A DNA stretch of 32,955 bases from the NCBI GenBank assembly GCA_017395635.1, contig JAFQOE010000054.1:1-32955 (forward strand). Direction: 5' to 3'. The number at the start of each line of letters is the position of its first letter. Within the stretch, counting starts at the first letter, position 1. The notes below the pieces were generated by a model that was given only the letters and a program-made list of their open reading frames with translations, had not been told where the DNA came from and did not search any database. Positions 1-6,236 of the stretch are shown here, one piece after another. The stretch is from Lachnospiraceae bacterium. GTDB lineage: Bacteria > Bacillota > Clostridia > Lachnospirales > Lachnospiraceae. A program made the position numbers and the translations under genes.

Positions 1-25
1 GCTGTTTTTTTCTATTGTAATGCAT
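1..25 (-). CDS. Possible 5' end of a gene running off the left edge
   Basis: Eight codons beginning ATG at 25 stay open to the window edge. An AGGAGC ribosome-binding site lies about 6 bases upstream of the ATG, and an extended -10 (TGA followed by TATAAT, complement of 93-98) lies about 70 bases upstream. The peptide begins MHYNRKKQ. This is too short to identify; the call rests only on the spacing of promoter, ribosome-binding site and start. Confidence 0.3.
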
Positions 26-503
26 AATAAGCTCCTTTTATATATCCGTTTCAGCAAAACCTATTATTTTGTAATTTCAAAAATACCCTTTAATTATATC
101 AAACATAATAATTTCGTTCCACCTGTATTTTCTGAAAAATAGATAAAGGCAAGCTACATATCATATAGCCTACCTCAAATTTACCAAACATCCAAACTAT
201 CAATCGCATCTTATCAGTCCTTTCATAGAAATGTATTATAAGCATTTCATCCAGTTCCAACTGCCATTTTCATAAATTGTTATAAGTTGTTACCAGATTT
301 TCTTTCCCTTATTTTTTCTCTTATGAGGGTTCGTAAACAAGGGTAGAACAATATAACACGATACAAGATGTAATGGAAAGAACTCCTGTGAAAATTTTAG
401 TATTTTCAAGGGTTTGACAAGATTTCTATAACAAGATATAACAGTTATTATAAAAATCGTCATCTGAGAACTGAAAGTTTCACTTTCGCCACATAGCTAA
501 TAA
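26..503. other. AT-rich intergenic region
   Basis: No convincing coding frame was found in this 478-base stretch. It holds a candidate minus-strand promoter near 93-98 for the edge gene and a good sigma-70-type promoter on the plus strand at 414-442. A small 6-bp inverted repeat (GAAAGT/ACTTTC, 473-487) lies just after the sdpI-like stop and is too weak to call a terminator. Confidence 0.5.
414..442 (+). promoter_or_regulatory. Consensus promoter without a sense gene
   Basis: TTGACA at 414-419, a 17-base spacer and TATAAC at 437-442 form a near-consensus sigma-A promoter. Transcription would run rightward into the 3' end of the minus-strand sdpI-like gene, so its product would be antisense or a small RNA. 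It could be a chance match in AT-rich DNA. Confidence 0.35.
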
Positions 504-1190
504 TCATTTGTCTATTTCCTGATCATACACCTTTTTCGAATATATAACTGCTACAATCGCTGCTAATAACACGTAAATCAACATAAAAATTGTGCTTGTC
601 ATTCCACTTGTATATATAGTAGTAATGATAGTTAAGAATCCGGTGACAATAATACATATTGCTCCAAAACGATTACTTTTTCTCCATGTATCGTCACTAT
701 GCATACTCCAAACAGTTCGAAGTCCCACTACCGCATTACGTTTTGCTTTTGTCATAAAATTTCCTAACACAATAAACATAATACCACATAAAATACAGGA
801 AACTTTTGCAATATCAATAGTAGCCTGAAAACTACCCGTATTTGCTTGTATCCATGAAGAGTAAAGAATAAAATAATGCATAATACCGAACATTATAGCC
901 TGCGAAAGTCCTACAACACACAATACTTTTGCAGAAGATTTTGCTTCCATTTGTTCCTTTTCTGTTTTTGCTGTTATTGATTTTTTTTCATATACCTTGA
1001 TTAGTAAATGCCAAAATAGCGTAATAATCAAAATAATTATCGGAAAAATAAGACTTTCTGTTTTACTTCCCCATCTGTCAGTATTCCCCTCCAAATCATG
1101 ATGCATAGGTATAACATCCGGCATAAACTGTAGTACCACACTTGTAATTACAACTGGAATCATTGCTACTATCCACATTATTTTTTTCAT
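504..1190 (-). CDS. SdpI-family membrane protein (DUF1648 plus SdpI domain)
   Basis: This 228-residue integral membrane protein has about six hydrophobic segments (roughly 4-24, 46-64, 88-110, 126-146, 174-193, 197-217). The N-terminal loop MPDVIPMHHDLEGNTDRWG is typical of DUF1648, and NAVVGLRTVWSMHSDDTW matches the SdpI signature. In Bacillus subtilis, SdpI gives immunity to the SdpC killing factor and holds the repressor SdpR at the membrane. The start overlaps the upstream ArsR-type gene in an ATGA, so the two are translationally coupled. No SdpC-like toxin is visible here, so a role in immunity or envelope stress is inference. The family assignment is firm; the function in this organism is not. 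Confidence 0.85.
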   Translation of the reverse strand: MKKIMWIVAMIPVVITSVVLQFMPDVIPMHHDLEGNTDRWGSKTESLIFPIIILIITLFWHLLIKVYEKKSITAKTEKEQMEAKSSAKVLCVVGLSQAIMFGIMHYFILYSSWIQANTGSFQATIDIAKVSCILCGIMFIVLGNFMTKAKRNAVVGLRTVWSMHSDDTWRKSNRFGAICIIVTGFLTIITTIYTSGMTSTIFMLIYVLLAAIVAVIYSKKVYDQEIDK

Positions 1191-1456
1191 CTCTTGTTTC
1201 CTCCAAACTGATTAACCCATATAATTAATTCATCAAAAACTGTAGTATTGATTTCATAATAAACAAAGTTTTTTTCTTTATATTCAGATACTAAATCAGC
1301 ACTCTTTAATAGTTTCAAATGATAAGAAAGTGCCGCTGGTGTAATTTGCAATTCTTCCGCAATTTCTCCGGCATTTAATCGACCATTCTTTAGCATCGTA
1401 AGAATATTTCTTCTTTGGCTGTCTGCTAACACTTTAAATATATTTGTTTCTCCCAT
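1187..1456 (-). CDS. ArsR-family repressor, SdpR-like
   Basis: An 89-residue winged-helix protein. Residues about 8-65 make the ArsR fold, with recognition helix ITPAALSYHLKLLK, and the wing runs through NFVYYEIN. The CxC metal site of ArsR/SmtB metal sensors is absent, which agrees with the non-metal SdpR group. AGGTGA precedes the ATG by about 5 bases. It shares a 4-base ATGA overlap with the sdpI-like gene. Two palindromes surround its promoter, so autorepression relieved through the membrane partner is likely by analogy with sdpRI. Confidence 0.85.
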   Translation of the reverse strand: MGETNIFKVLADSQRRNILTMLKNGRLNAGEIAEELQITPAALSYHLKLLKSADLVSEYKEKNFVYYEINTTVFDELIIWVNQFGGNKR

Positions 1457-1463
1457 ATCTCAC

Positions 1464-1487
1464 CTATTTAAAATTTTCTTTAAATAG
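1464..1487. promoter_or_regulatory. Perfect palindrome at the ArsR start site (operator 1)
   Basis: CTATTTAAA and TTTAAATAG form perfect 9-bp arms around a 6-base centre. It lies immediately downstream of the -10 hexamer and so covers the expected transcription start. The arms share the CTATTTAAA core with a second palindrome 56 bases away, centre to centre. Confidence 0.65.
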
Positions 1488-1516
1488 ATGTTAGCACACC
1501 TTTCTTTAATTTACAA
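1488..1516 (-). promoter_or_regulatory. Promoter of the arsR-sdpI pair
   Basis: Read on the minus strand: TTGTAA (complement of 1511-1516), a 17-base spacer and TAACAT (complement of 1488-1493). It is flanked on both sides by the two related palindromes. Confidence 0.6.
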
Positions 1517-1520
1517 GCGG

Positions 1521-1542
1521 TATTTAAAAAAGTTTTTAAATA
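1521..1542. promoter_or_regulatory. Second palindrome upstream of the -35 (operator 2)
   Basis: TATTTAAAAA and TTTTTAAATA form perfect 10-bp arms around AG. It sits just upstream of the -35 hexamer and shares the TATTTAAA core with the first palindrome. With 56 bases between centres (about five helical turns), binding of both sites on one DNA face, or a repression loop, is possible. Confidence 0.6.
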
Positions 1543-1553
1543 GAAAAACACGT

Positions 1554-1718
1554 CTATACTTCATAATATTTTTTATCCATTTCCTCTCTCTCTTGTTTTG
1601 ATGCATATATGTAGGCATTATTGAATAAAAATACCTTTTCGTTAAAACGTAAATTACTTATTACAAAACATGCACTCGCAATAACTCCTAATATAAGTGT
1701 TCCAATTACATTTCCCAT
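1554..1718 (-). CDS. 54-residue single-pass membrane peptide, unknown
   Basis: A short frame with ATG at 1718 and TAG at 1554. GGAG stands 5 bases upstream of the start, in GACGGAGACAATATG. Residues 4-21 are one hydrophobic segment (VIGTLILGVIASACFVIS), followed by a basic and polar tail with KQEREEMDKKYYEV at the end. It lies between the lipoprotein hydrolase gene (54 bases upstream) and the palindrome of the arsR promoter (12 bases downstream). I do not recognise the family. The strong ribosome-binding site and the membrane-segment-plus-charged-tail composition argue for a real gene. Confidence 0.6.
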   Translation of the reverse strand: MGNVIGTLILGVIASACFVISNLRFNEKVFLFNNAYIYASKQEREEMDKKYYEV

Positions 1719-1772
1719 ATTGTCTCCGTCAAATTCATCTCTCAGAATTACTGAAATTTTATATTTCTATAA

Positions 1773-2741
1773 TTATTGACACCATTCCATAATAATAGAA
1801 AAATCTTCCGGATGAAGTCCATGTACATCATCTTCATAACTTATAAATTTATATTCCTTATCAGCTTCTTCCAATGCTTTCGTCATTTTCTCTGCCTGTT
1901 CAAAAGATACTTTTTTATCGAATTTGCTATGTATAATTAAGATTGGACATTTTATTTCATCTGCCCAATATGTTGCAGAACGTTTTGTGTATTCTTCTGG
2001 ATTACTTTCTGGTGTTTCACCAACTAATTCTTTATAAACTTCTTGCATATCTATTCTTTCGTCATAACCCATAAATGCATCAGCTACTCCGGATATAACT
2101 ATAGCTTTCTTTATTCTACTATCCTCTCTGGCTGCCATATATGTCATCATTCCGCCTCTGGATATCCCCATCATATAAATTTGCTCCGTATCTACAAATG
2201 CAAATTCTTCACAGAAATCAACAAGTTTAAGAACATCATTCAAATCTGCTCCACCGAATTCTTCTGTTCCGGTTCCTCCATCTACACCTCTATACTGTGT
2301 TGCAAAAATGACTTTTCCGGAAGACTCTGCCATATATGCAATATCTTCCGGCTTATTTGCACTGAATTCCCGATTGCCACCTCGGTTAAAAATTATGCAT
2401 GGATAAGCAACTTGTTCTTCTATACACGCATTAGGAACAGAGAGGTATGATACGACAGTACAATCATCGACCTGATATTTAACCTTGTAAGTAGATACTT
2501 CTACTCCTTCAGATAGAATCTTCTCTAAATCCAATTTTTCAATACTTATGATTCCTTCTACACTCTCATATTGATTTACATCCAGCAATTCTTCATCATT
2601 TGTAGTAACGTCCTCATATATAGTCGTTTCCTCATTCGTAGTCATTTCTTCACTTGTAGTCACTTCCTCATTTCCAGTCTTACAAGCACATAAACACATT
2701 AACATCAAACAAAGCGACCCAAAAACAATCTTCTTTTTCAT
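1773..2741 (-). CDS. Lipoprotein with alpha/beta-hydrolase (prolyl-oligopeptidase-like) domain
   Basis: A 322-residue secreted lipoprotein. The signal peptide ends in a lipobox with Cys20 (CLCAC), followed by a Thr/Glu-rich linker (about 24-52) that should lift the enzyme off the membrane. The hydrolase domain spans about 85-320. It shows NRGG at 119-122 (oxyanion hole), the nucleophile elbow GISRGG with Ser194, Asp275 in SKFDKKV and His307 in DDVHGLH. This matches S9-type dipeptidyl peptidases and related esterases; the substrate cannot be told. GGAGG lies 7 bases before the ATG. It is the first gene of a possible unit with the downstream small peptide. Confidence 0.85.
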   Translation of the reverse strand: MKKKIVFGSLCLMLMCLCACKTGNEEVTTSEEMTTNEETTIYEDVTTNDEELLDVNQYESVEGIISIEKLDLEKILSEGVEVSTYKVKYQVDDCTVVSYLSVPNACIEEQVAYPCIIFNRGGNREFSANKPEDIAYMAESSGKVIFATQYRGVDGGTGTEEFGGADLNDVLKLVDFCEEFAFVDTEQIYMMGISRGGMMTYMAAREDSRIKKAIVISGVADAFMGYDERIDMQEVYKELVGETPESNPEEYTKRSATYWADEIKCPILIIHSKFDKKVSFEQAEKMTKALEEADKEYKFISYEDDVHGLHPEDFSIIMEWCQ

Positions 2742-2870
2742 AACATACCTCCGTCATATATAAGTTTATCCAACTATTTATTCGTTCATATGAATATTCC
2801 TGTGAAGTGAAACCGCACAAGAATATTCAGCTTACCATAAATTCTCCTAAGCGATAATATTATCCTATAG

Positions 2871-2931
2871 CAAATCACCTCTCGAGAAACTTCAAATCAC
2901 CTGTGTTCAACCTTTCCTAGATTGAACACAG
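2871..2931. repeat. Direct repeat and perfect hairpin between doc and the hydrolase gene
   Basis: CAAATCACCT occurs at 2871-2880 and again at 2893-2902, 22 bases apart. CTGTGTTCAA (2901-2910) and TTGAACACAG (2922-2931) form a perfect 10-bp stem with an 11-base loop. The hairpin follows the doc stop on the minus strand but has no U-tract, so it may be a weak terminator or a binding site. GAATATTC also occurs twice nearby (2792 and 2821). Confidence 0.5.
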
Positions 2932-2952
2932 CTATTAAAATACTATAAATAA

Positions 2953-3330
2953 TTACGCTTGATGCTCCAATACCCACTTAAGCATATCTTCATATTCCAA
3001 ACTTCCATCAGCTACAGCAAGAACCATTTCATACAATTCTTTTTGTGTATATGATAATTCAATTCCATTCAAAGCGAAGAATACAAGCATCACATGTATT
3101 CCTATTCGTTTGTTCCCATCCAACATGCAATGATTCTTTATTAAGCCATAGCCCAAACGTGTCCCTTTTGCTTGAATCGTTGGATACAATTCTTCTCCAC
3201 CGAATGCCTGAAATGGAGTCTCTATAGCAGACTCCAACAAATTGAAGTCTCTTACACCAACTGTTCCACCAGTCTGTTCTATAAGCTGTGAATGAAGCAT
3301 CAGAATTTGCTCCTTACTCAGTCTTTTCAT
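2953..3330 (-). CDS. doc: Doc-family toxin (Fic fold, death on curing)
   Basis: A 125-residue protein of Doc length. The Fic-type core reads NHCMLDGNKRIG, with His67, Asp71, Asn73, Lys74 and Arg75 in the H-x3-D-G-N-K-R pattern. In phage P1, Doc phosphorylates EF-Tu and stops translation; the same activity is expected but not shown. An early TVGVRDFNLLESAIETP segment is typical of Doc proteins and the active-site residues are intact, so the toxin looks functional. Its start overlaps the antitoxin stop in an ATGA, the usual antitoxin-first arrangement. Confidence 0.9.
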   Translation of the reverse strand: MKRLSKEQILMLHSQLIEQTGGTVGVRDFNLLESAIETPFQAFGGEELYPTIQAKGTRLGYGLIKNHCMLDGNKRIGIHVMLVFFALNGIELSYTQKELYEMVLAVADGSLEYEDMLKWVLEHQA

Positions 3331-3569
3331 TTAGCAAGTACCTCATAAGCTTCTTTATTCTGTGCAAGTAATCTTTTTGAAATTTCAAGCACATCTTCAT
3401 CCTTAGCAACGGCACAGTCATCTGCTTTACTAAAATCTATTACCAAGTATCTTGGCGCATTATTCTTAAGTATAACAACCGAGCCAAGCTCATCTACTAA
3501 TCTTGCAACTTTTGAAAAGTTCTGATTTGCTTCTGTAATTGAAACCATTGTGTTTGTATCTACTGTCAT
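3327..3569 (-). CDS. phd: Phd/YefM-family antitoxin
   Basis: An 80-residue protein whose N-terminal half (VSITEANQNFSKVARLVDE) is the Phd/YefM DNA-binding fold. The acidic C-terminal part (about 48-80) would wrap the toxin. GGAGGTG lies about 6 bases before the ATG. It is cotranscribed with doc through a 4-base overlap. An 11-bp palindrome over its -10 box suggests autoregulation of the operon. Confidence 0.88.
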   Translation of the reverse strand: MTVDTNTMVSITEANQNFSKVARLVDELGSVVILKNNAPRYLVIDFSKADDCAVAKDEDVLEISKRLLAQNKEAYEVLAK

Positions 3570-3594
3570 ATGAACACCTCCATCATCTTATATA

Positions 3595-3627
3595 GATATT
3601 ATATCATTTTATCTAGGATGAATTCAA
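3595..3627 (-). promoter_or_regulatory. phd-doc promoter with palindromic operator over the -10
   Basis: Minus-strand TTGAAT (complement of 3622-3627), 18-base spacer and TATAAT (complement of 3598-3603) with a TG extension. GATAT-T-ATATC at 3595-3605 is a perfect palindrome covering the -10, a typical place for a Phd dimer site. Confidence 0.6.
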
Positions 3628-3646
3628 CCTATTTTGATGTTTTGGA

Positions 3647-3659
3647 TAGCGTTAATTAC
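3647..3659 (+). repeat. Left direct repeat bordering the IS30 element
   Basis: TAGCGTTAATTAC lies directly outside the left terminal repeat. The same 13 bases lie directly outside the right one at 5561-5573. Counting the adjacent CGTAAA, the identity is 19 bases. Confidence 0.7.
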
Positions 3660-3705
3660 CGTAAAGTGAATTTTTAAATTCCACCATTTTTCTAAAAAAG
3701 CGGAA

Positions 3706-3735
3706 TTTACTCCTGCACATAGTTTTTGTTACAAT
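3706..3735 (+). promoter_or_regulatory. Transposase promoter in the IS left end
   Basis: TTTACT at 3706-3711, 18-base spacer and TACAAT at 3730-3735. The ribosome-binding site AAAGGA and the ATG at 3773 follow about 30 bases later. The -35 overlaps a subterminal GGAATTTACT repeat, which could let the transposase regulate its own transcription. Confidence 0.45.
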
Positions 3736-3772
3736 CTTATATGGTTATCTGTCTGTTAGAAAGGATTACCAT

Positions 3773-5140
3773 ATGAATAAATATAACCAAAAACATTTAA
3801 CTATTTCCGACAGATTATATATTGAACAGGAATTACTTCAAGGAACATCCTTCAAAGCAATTGCAAAAGTGCTTCACAAGGATCCTACTACTATTTCAAA
3901 AGAAGTTAAACGTGCAAGAACGCTCATTCCACATGATAGGTTTGCACGCAAATGCAGGCTATGTCATTTTTATAGTTCCTGCTCCGATAAAAACTTATGT
4001 CGCAAAATCAAGGAACATCCATATTTTAATAATTGTAACGCTAGCTGCAAGAAATGCTATCGATGGAATCCTCAGGATGAATGCCCAAACTTTCTTGAAT
4101 TCACTTGTAACAAATGCGCCAAAGCACCTTATGTGTGTAATGCTTGTCCCAAAGAGCGAACTTGTTTTTTGGAACGTTATATTTACAATGCAAAGAAAGC
4201 TCAACGCTTATATGAACAGACACTTTCAAAATCGCGTGAGGGAATTAATATGACGCCTGAGGCGTTGCAGGAACTAAATGATTTAATATCTCCTCTTGTC
4301 CTTAAAGGACAACCATTAAGTCACATCTTTGCAGTTCATGCTGACGAAATCCCTGTTTGCCGAAGAACTCTCTACAACTATTTAGACCAACGTATCTTTC
4401 AGGCACGAAACATTGATTTACCACGTCGCGTTCGATATAAAAAGCGCAAGAAGAAATCCGAGCCAAGAAAGAACAAAAATCTTCAACAAGTATATCGTAA
4501 CAAACGCACCTATGTGGATTTTGAACGTTTTATGAATGCTCATCCAGACCTTGATGTTGTAGAAATGGATACCGTTAAGGGCGGGCGTGACAAAGGAAAA
4601 TGTCTCCTTACTTTTCTATTTAGAAGCTGTAACTTCATGATTGTAATTCTTATGCCAGATTGTACTCAAAAAAGTGTAATTAAAGCGATTAACGACCTTA
4701 CTGAAGCTCTCGGTATTCGTACCTTCAAGAAATACTTTCCTGTAATCTTGACGGACAACGGCTCAGAATTCAAGAATCCCTGGGATATTGAAAAGACCGA
4801 ATCAGGAACACACAGAACCTATGTATTCTATTGTGACCCATATGTTTCAAATCAAAAAGCACGCTTGGAAAAGAATCATGAATACATTCGATATGTCATT
4901 CCTAAAGGTCGTAGTATGTATAAATACACCCAAGATGACATTAATCTAATGACTAGTCATATCAATTCTACAGCAAGAGATAGTTTAAATGGGTCTACAC
5001 CTTTTGATCTAGCAACATTACTTTTAGACAAAAAAATCCCGGCACTAGCAGGACAATTCAAAGTCTCCCCAGACGAAGTCATGCTAAAACCGGAATTAAT
5101 TGAACACCGTGACCGTTCAAAGGAGGCTACCCATGAATAA
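3773..5140 (+). CDS. IS30-family transposase with a Cys-rich insertion
   Basis: A 455-residue transposase, longer than classic IS30 enzymes (about 380). Residues 8-50 form the IS30-type helix-turn-helix (LTISDRLYIEQELL ... SFKAIAKVLHKDPTTISKEV). Residues 61-131 hold thirteen cysteines, many as CxxC pairs, suggesting a multi-zinc insertion. A Lys/Arg patch lies at about 219-235. The DDE core shows Asp266 (VVEMDTVKG), Asp328 (ILTDNGSEF) and Glu366 (EKNHEYIR followed by IPKG). All catalytic residues are present, so it appears active. AAAGGA lies 7 bases before the ATG. Its last codons overlap the next small ORF. Confidence 0.93.
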   Translation: MNKYNQKHLTISDRLYIEQELLQGTSFKAIAKVLHKDPTTISKEVKRARTLIPHDRFARKCRLCHFYSSCSDKNLCRKIKEHPYFNNCNASCKKCYRWNPQDECPNFLEFTCNKCAKAPYVCNACPKERTCFLERYIYNAKKAQRLYEQTLSKSREGINMTPEALQELNDLISPLVLKGQPLSHIFAVHADEIPVCRRTLYNYLDQRIFQARNIDLPRRVRYKKRKKKSEPRKNKNLQQVYRNKRTYVDFERFMNAHPDLDVVEMDTVKGGRDKGKCLLTFLFRSCNFMIVILMPDCTQKSVIKAINDLTEALGIRTFKKYFPVILTDNGSEFKNPWDIEKTESGTHRTYVFYCDPYVSNQKARLEKNHEYIRYVIPKGRSMYKYTQDDINLMTSHINSTARDSLNGSTPFDLATLLLDKKIPALAGQFKVSPDEVMLKPELIEHRDRSKEATHE

Positions 5141-5309
5141 TTATATGCCTTCCTATGAAGAACTACTTATTATTAACTCCCAGCTTGGAGAACACTGCAA
5201 TGAACTTGAAGCTGTCATCCGCGAACAAGAACTACAGATTGATGAACTATTCAGAGCATCAACAATGTACCGCGAACTATACATAGAGTTAAAATACAAC
5301 AAGCAATAG
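5133..5309 (+). CDS. Small coiled-coil companion ORF in the IS30 element
   Basis: A 58-residue protein starting at the ATG at 5133, with a strong AGGAGG (5121-5126) 6 bases upstream. The start lies inside the transposase gene, overlapping its stop by 8 bases, which indicates coupled translation. Residues about 18-50 are rich in Leu/Glu in a coiled-coil pattern (LGEHCNELEAVIREQELQID). After the TAG at 5307 the same frame stays open for 25 more codons ending in VDGWN before TAA at 5385-5387, so the gene may once have been longer. The function is unknown; a transposition accessory or DNA-binding partner is possible. Confidence 0.65.
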   Translation: MNNYMPSYEELLIINSQLGEHCNELEAVIREQELQIDELFRASTMYRELYIELKYNKQ

Positions 5310-5410
5310 TCACTATATTTTGCGAGCGGACAGATAACCACCTTACGTCAAGAACAACAAAAATTCATTGTAGACGGGTGGAATTAATTTTTTCTCAAGC
5401 TGCTCCAGTC

Positions 5411-5437
5411 GTCTGTTTGCCATGCAAACAAACAGAC
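5411..5437 (+). terminator. Hairpin in the IS right end
   Basis: GTCTGTTTG (5411-5419) and CAAACAGAC (5429-5437) form a perfect 9-bp stem with a 9-base loop, downstream of both IS genes. No U-tract follows, so termination is uncertain; it may instead be a subterminal binding site. Confidence 0.35.
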
Positions 5438-5560
5438 TTCATAACACGAATTATAGCACTTTTCAGGGTACTTTTGTATAGGGTATCTTAAAAAAGTTGC
5501 TCAAAATCGAAAATACGAGGTCAAAATGATTTTAAGTGGAATTTACTTTTTCATTTGACC

Positions 5561-5573
5561 TAGCGTTAATTAC
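5561..5573 (+). repeat. Right direct repeat bordering the IS30 element
   Basis: TAGCGTTAATTAC is identical to 3647-3659. It is followed by CGTAAATTGAA and then by CGTAAAGTGAAT (5585-5596), which is identical to the first 12 bases of the left IS end. Confidence 0.7.
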
Positions 5574-5606
5574 CGTAAATTGAACGTAAAGTGAATCCTA
5601 AATGCA

Positions 5607-5644
5607 ATAAAAAACAGTTTGACTAGGATAAAACCTAATCAAAC
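5607..5644 (-). terminator. Rho-independent terminator of the accessory cassette
   Basis: On the minus strand the hairpin GTTTGA-TTAGG ... CCTAG-TCAAAC (complement of 5617-5644, one internal mismatch) is followed by TGTTTTTTATTG. This is the only U-tract terminator downstream of the minus-strand genes at 5880-9762 and would end their transcript. Confidence 0.7.
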
Positions 5645-5743
5645 CGTTTGTATTACATATTCTGTGCCACCCTAAATTGCTGAAAAAGCTAATAATGATT
5701 CCATTTCATTTAGACGTGCTAACTTACACGCCTGATCGGGTGC

Positions 5744-5879
5744 TATGCACATACGTTGCTTAAATTCGGGGGTGTGTACATACGAGGCTTTACAAAATTT
5801 GGAGCTATACACATGTGCGTCAATAAACACAAGCTATATACATACGCTACTTTGAATTTTAAGGGTGTATACGTATGCG
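5744..5879. repeat. Degenerate array of five short repeats
   Basis: Five related cores occur at 5744-5755 (TATGCACATACG), 5773-5784 (TGTGTACATACG), 5806-5819 (TATACACATGTGCG), 5835-5846 (TATATACATACG) and 5866-5879 (TGTATACGTATGCG). They are spaced 29, 35, 27 and 33 bases apart and separated by AT-rich stretches that partly resemble one another (CTTTRAATTTT, TCAATRMAC). The cores are near-palindromic. The array ends exactly at the stop codon of the small ORF at 5880 and lies inside the predicted cassette transcript. A minus-strand frame running 5672-5752 (MCIAPDQACKLARLNEMES... ending FSAI) may be a gene remnant that the array has entered. Confidence 0.55.
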
Positions 5880-6041
5880 TCAATGCACTTTTCTATCCGC
5901 TTTATCGCACTCTTCTTTCGCCATGTTCATTGCAAATACATAAGTATCCGTATCAATTAAATTCTGTTCAAATAGCTTTTTCAAGAAGAATTGAACCATT
6001 ATATAGCTACTAACGAACCCCTTATCATTATTGGATTTCAT
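5880..6041 (-). CDS. 53-residue cassette protein, unknown
   Basis: A short frame with ATG at 6041 and TGA at 5880-5882. AGGAGG lies about 11 bases upstream of the start. The peptide is amphipathic and mostly helical by composition. The middle part, FFLKKLFEQNLIDTDTYVFA, recalls the short helical-hairpin pattern of SHOCT-like modules (LKKL followed by a loop and T.EEY), but this is a loose resemblance. It is the last gene before the cassette terminator, 195 bases after the lipoprotein gene, and its stop codon touches the short-repeat array. The function is unknown. Confidence 0.55.
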   Translation of the reverse strand: MKSNNDKGFVSSYIMVQFFLKKLFEQNLIDTDTYVFAMNMAKEECDKADRKVH

Positions 6042-6157
6042 GTCTTACCACACCTCCTATGTCTTAAAGTGTGTGATATGTTAGCATGGTATTTTCTAGC
6101 TTGCAACTTAAAGTTTCCTCATTCTAGTGCAACATATACTTACATACATGTCATAAG

Positions 6158-6174
6158 TAACACCAATAGTGTTA
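6158..6174. repeat. Small palindrome upstream of the 53-residue ORF
   Basis: TAACAC and GTGTTA form 6-bp arms around CAATA in the gap between the lipoprotein gene and the 53-residue ORF. It could be an operator or an RNA hairpin; no clear promoter accompanies it. Confidence 0.3.
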
Positions 6175-6236
6175 TCTATTTGTAACTAAATACATCTAGT
6201 TTAATTATTATCACTAATTAAGAAGACTTTTTATCA

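Larger units (their letters stand above)
3660..5560 (+). mobile_element. IS30-family insertion sequence
   Basis: About 1.9 kb, carrying a DDE transposase and a small downstream ORF. Candidate terminal inverted repeats are 3660-3684 (starts CGTAAAGTGAA, ends TAAATTCCAC) and the complement of 5536-5560 (starts GGTCAAATGAA, ends TAAATTCCAC). They match at 18 of 25 positions, including a perfect inner TAAATTCCAC. Further subterminal copies of GGAATT occur at 3701-3710 and 5379-5385. The transposase promoter TTTACT-18-TACAAT (3706-3735) begins inside the end. The exact borders are inferred from the repeats. Confidence 0.75.

Noticed and set aside
3822..4253. 143-codon alternative frame inside the transposase gene
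   Set aside because: No ribosome-binding site; the main frame has all DDE residues intact, so this is a shifted shadow and not evidence of an orfA/orfB arrangement.
5744..5879. CRISPR array
   Set aside because: The repeats are degenerate, only about 12-14 bases long, unevenly spaced, with AT-rich non-unique separators and no cas genes.
5756..6185. Plus-strand frames of 85 and 64 codons after the IS
   Set aside because: They overlap the repeat array and the better supported minus-strand 53-residue ORF and lack ribosome-binding sites; the apparent peptide repeats only mirror the DNA repeats.
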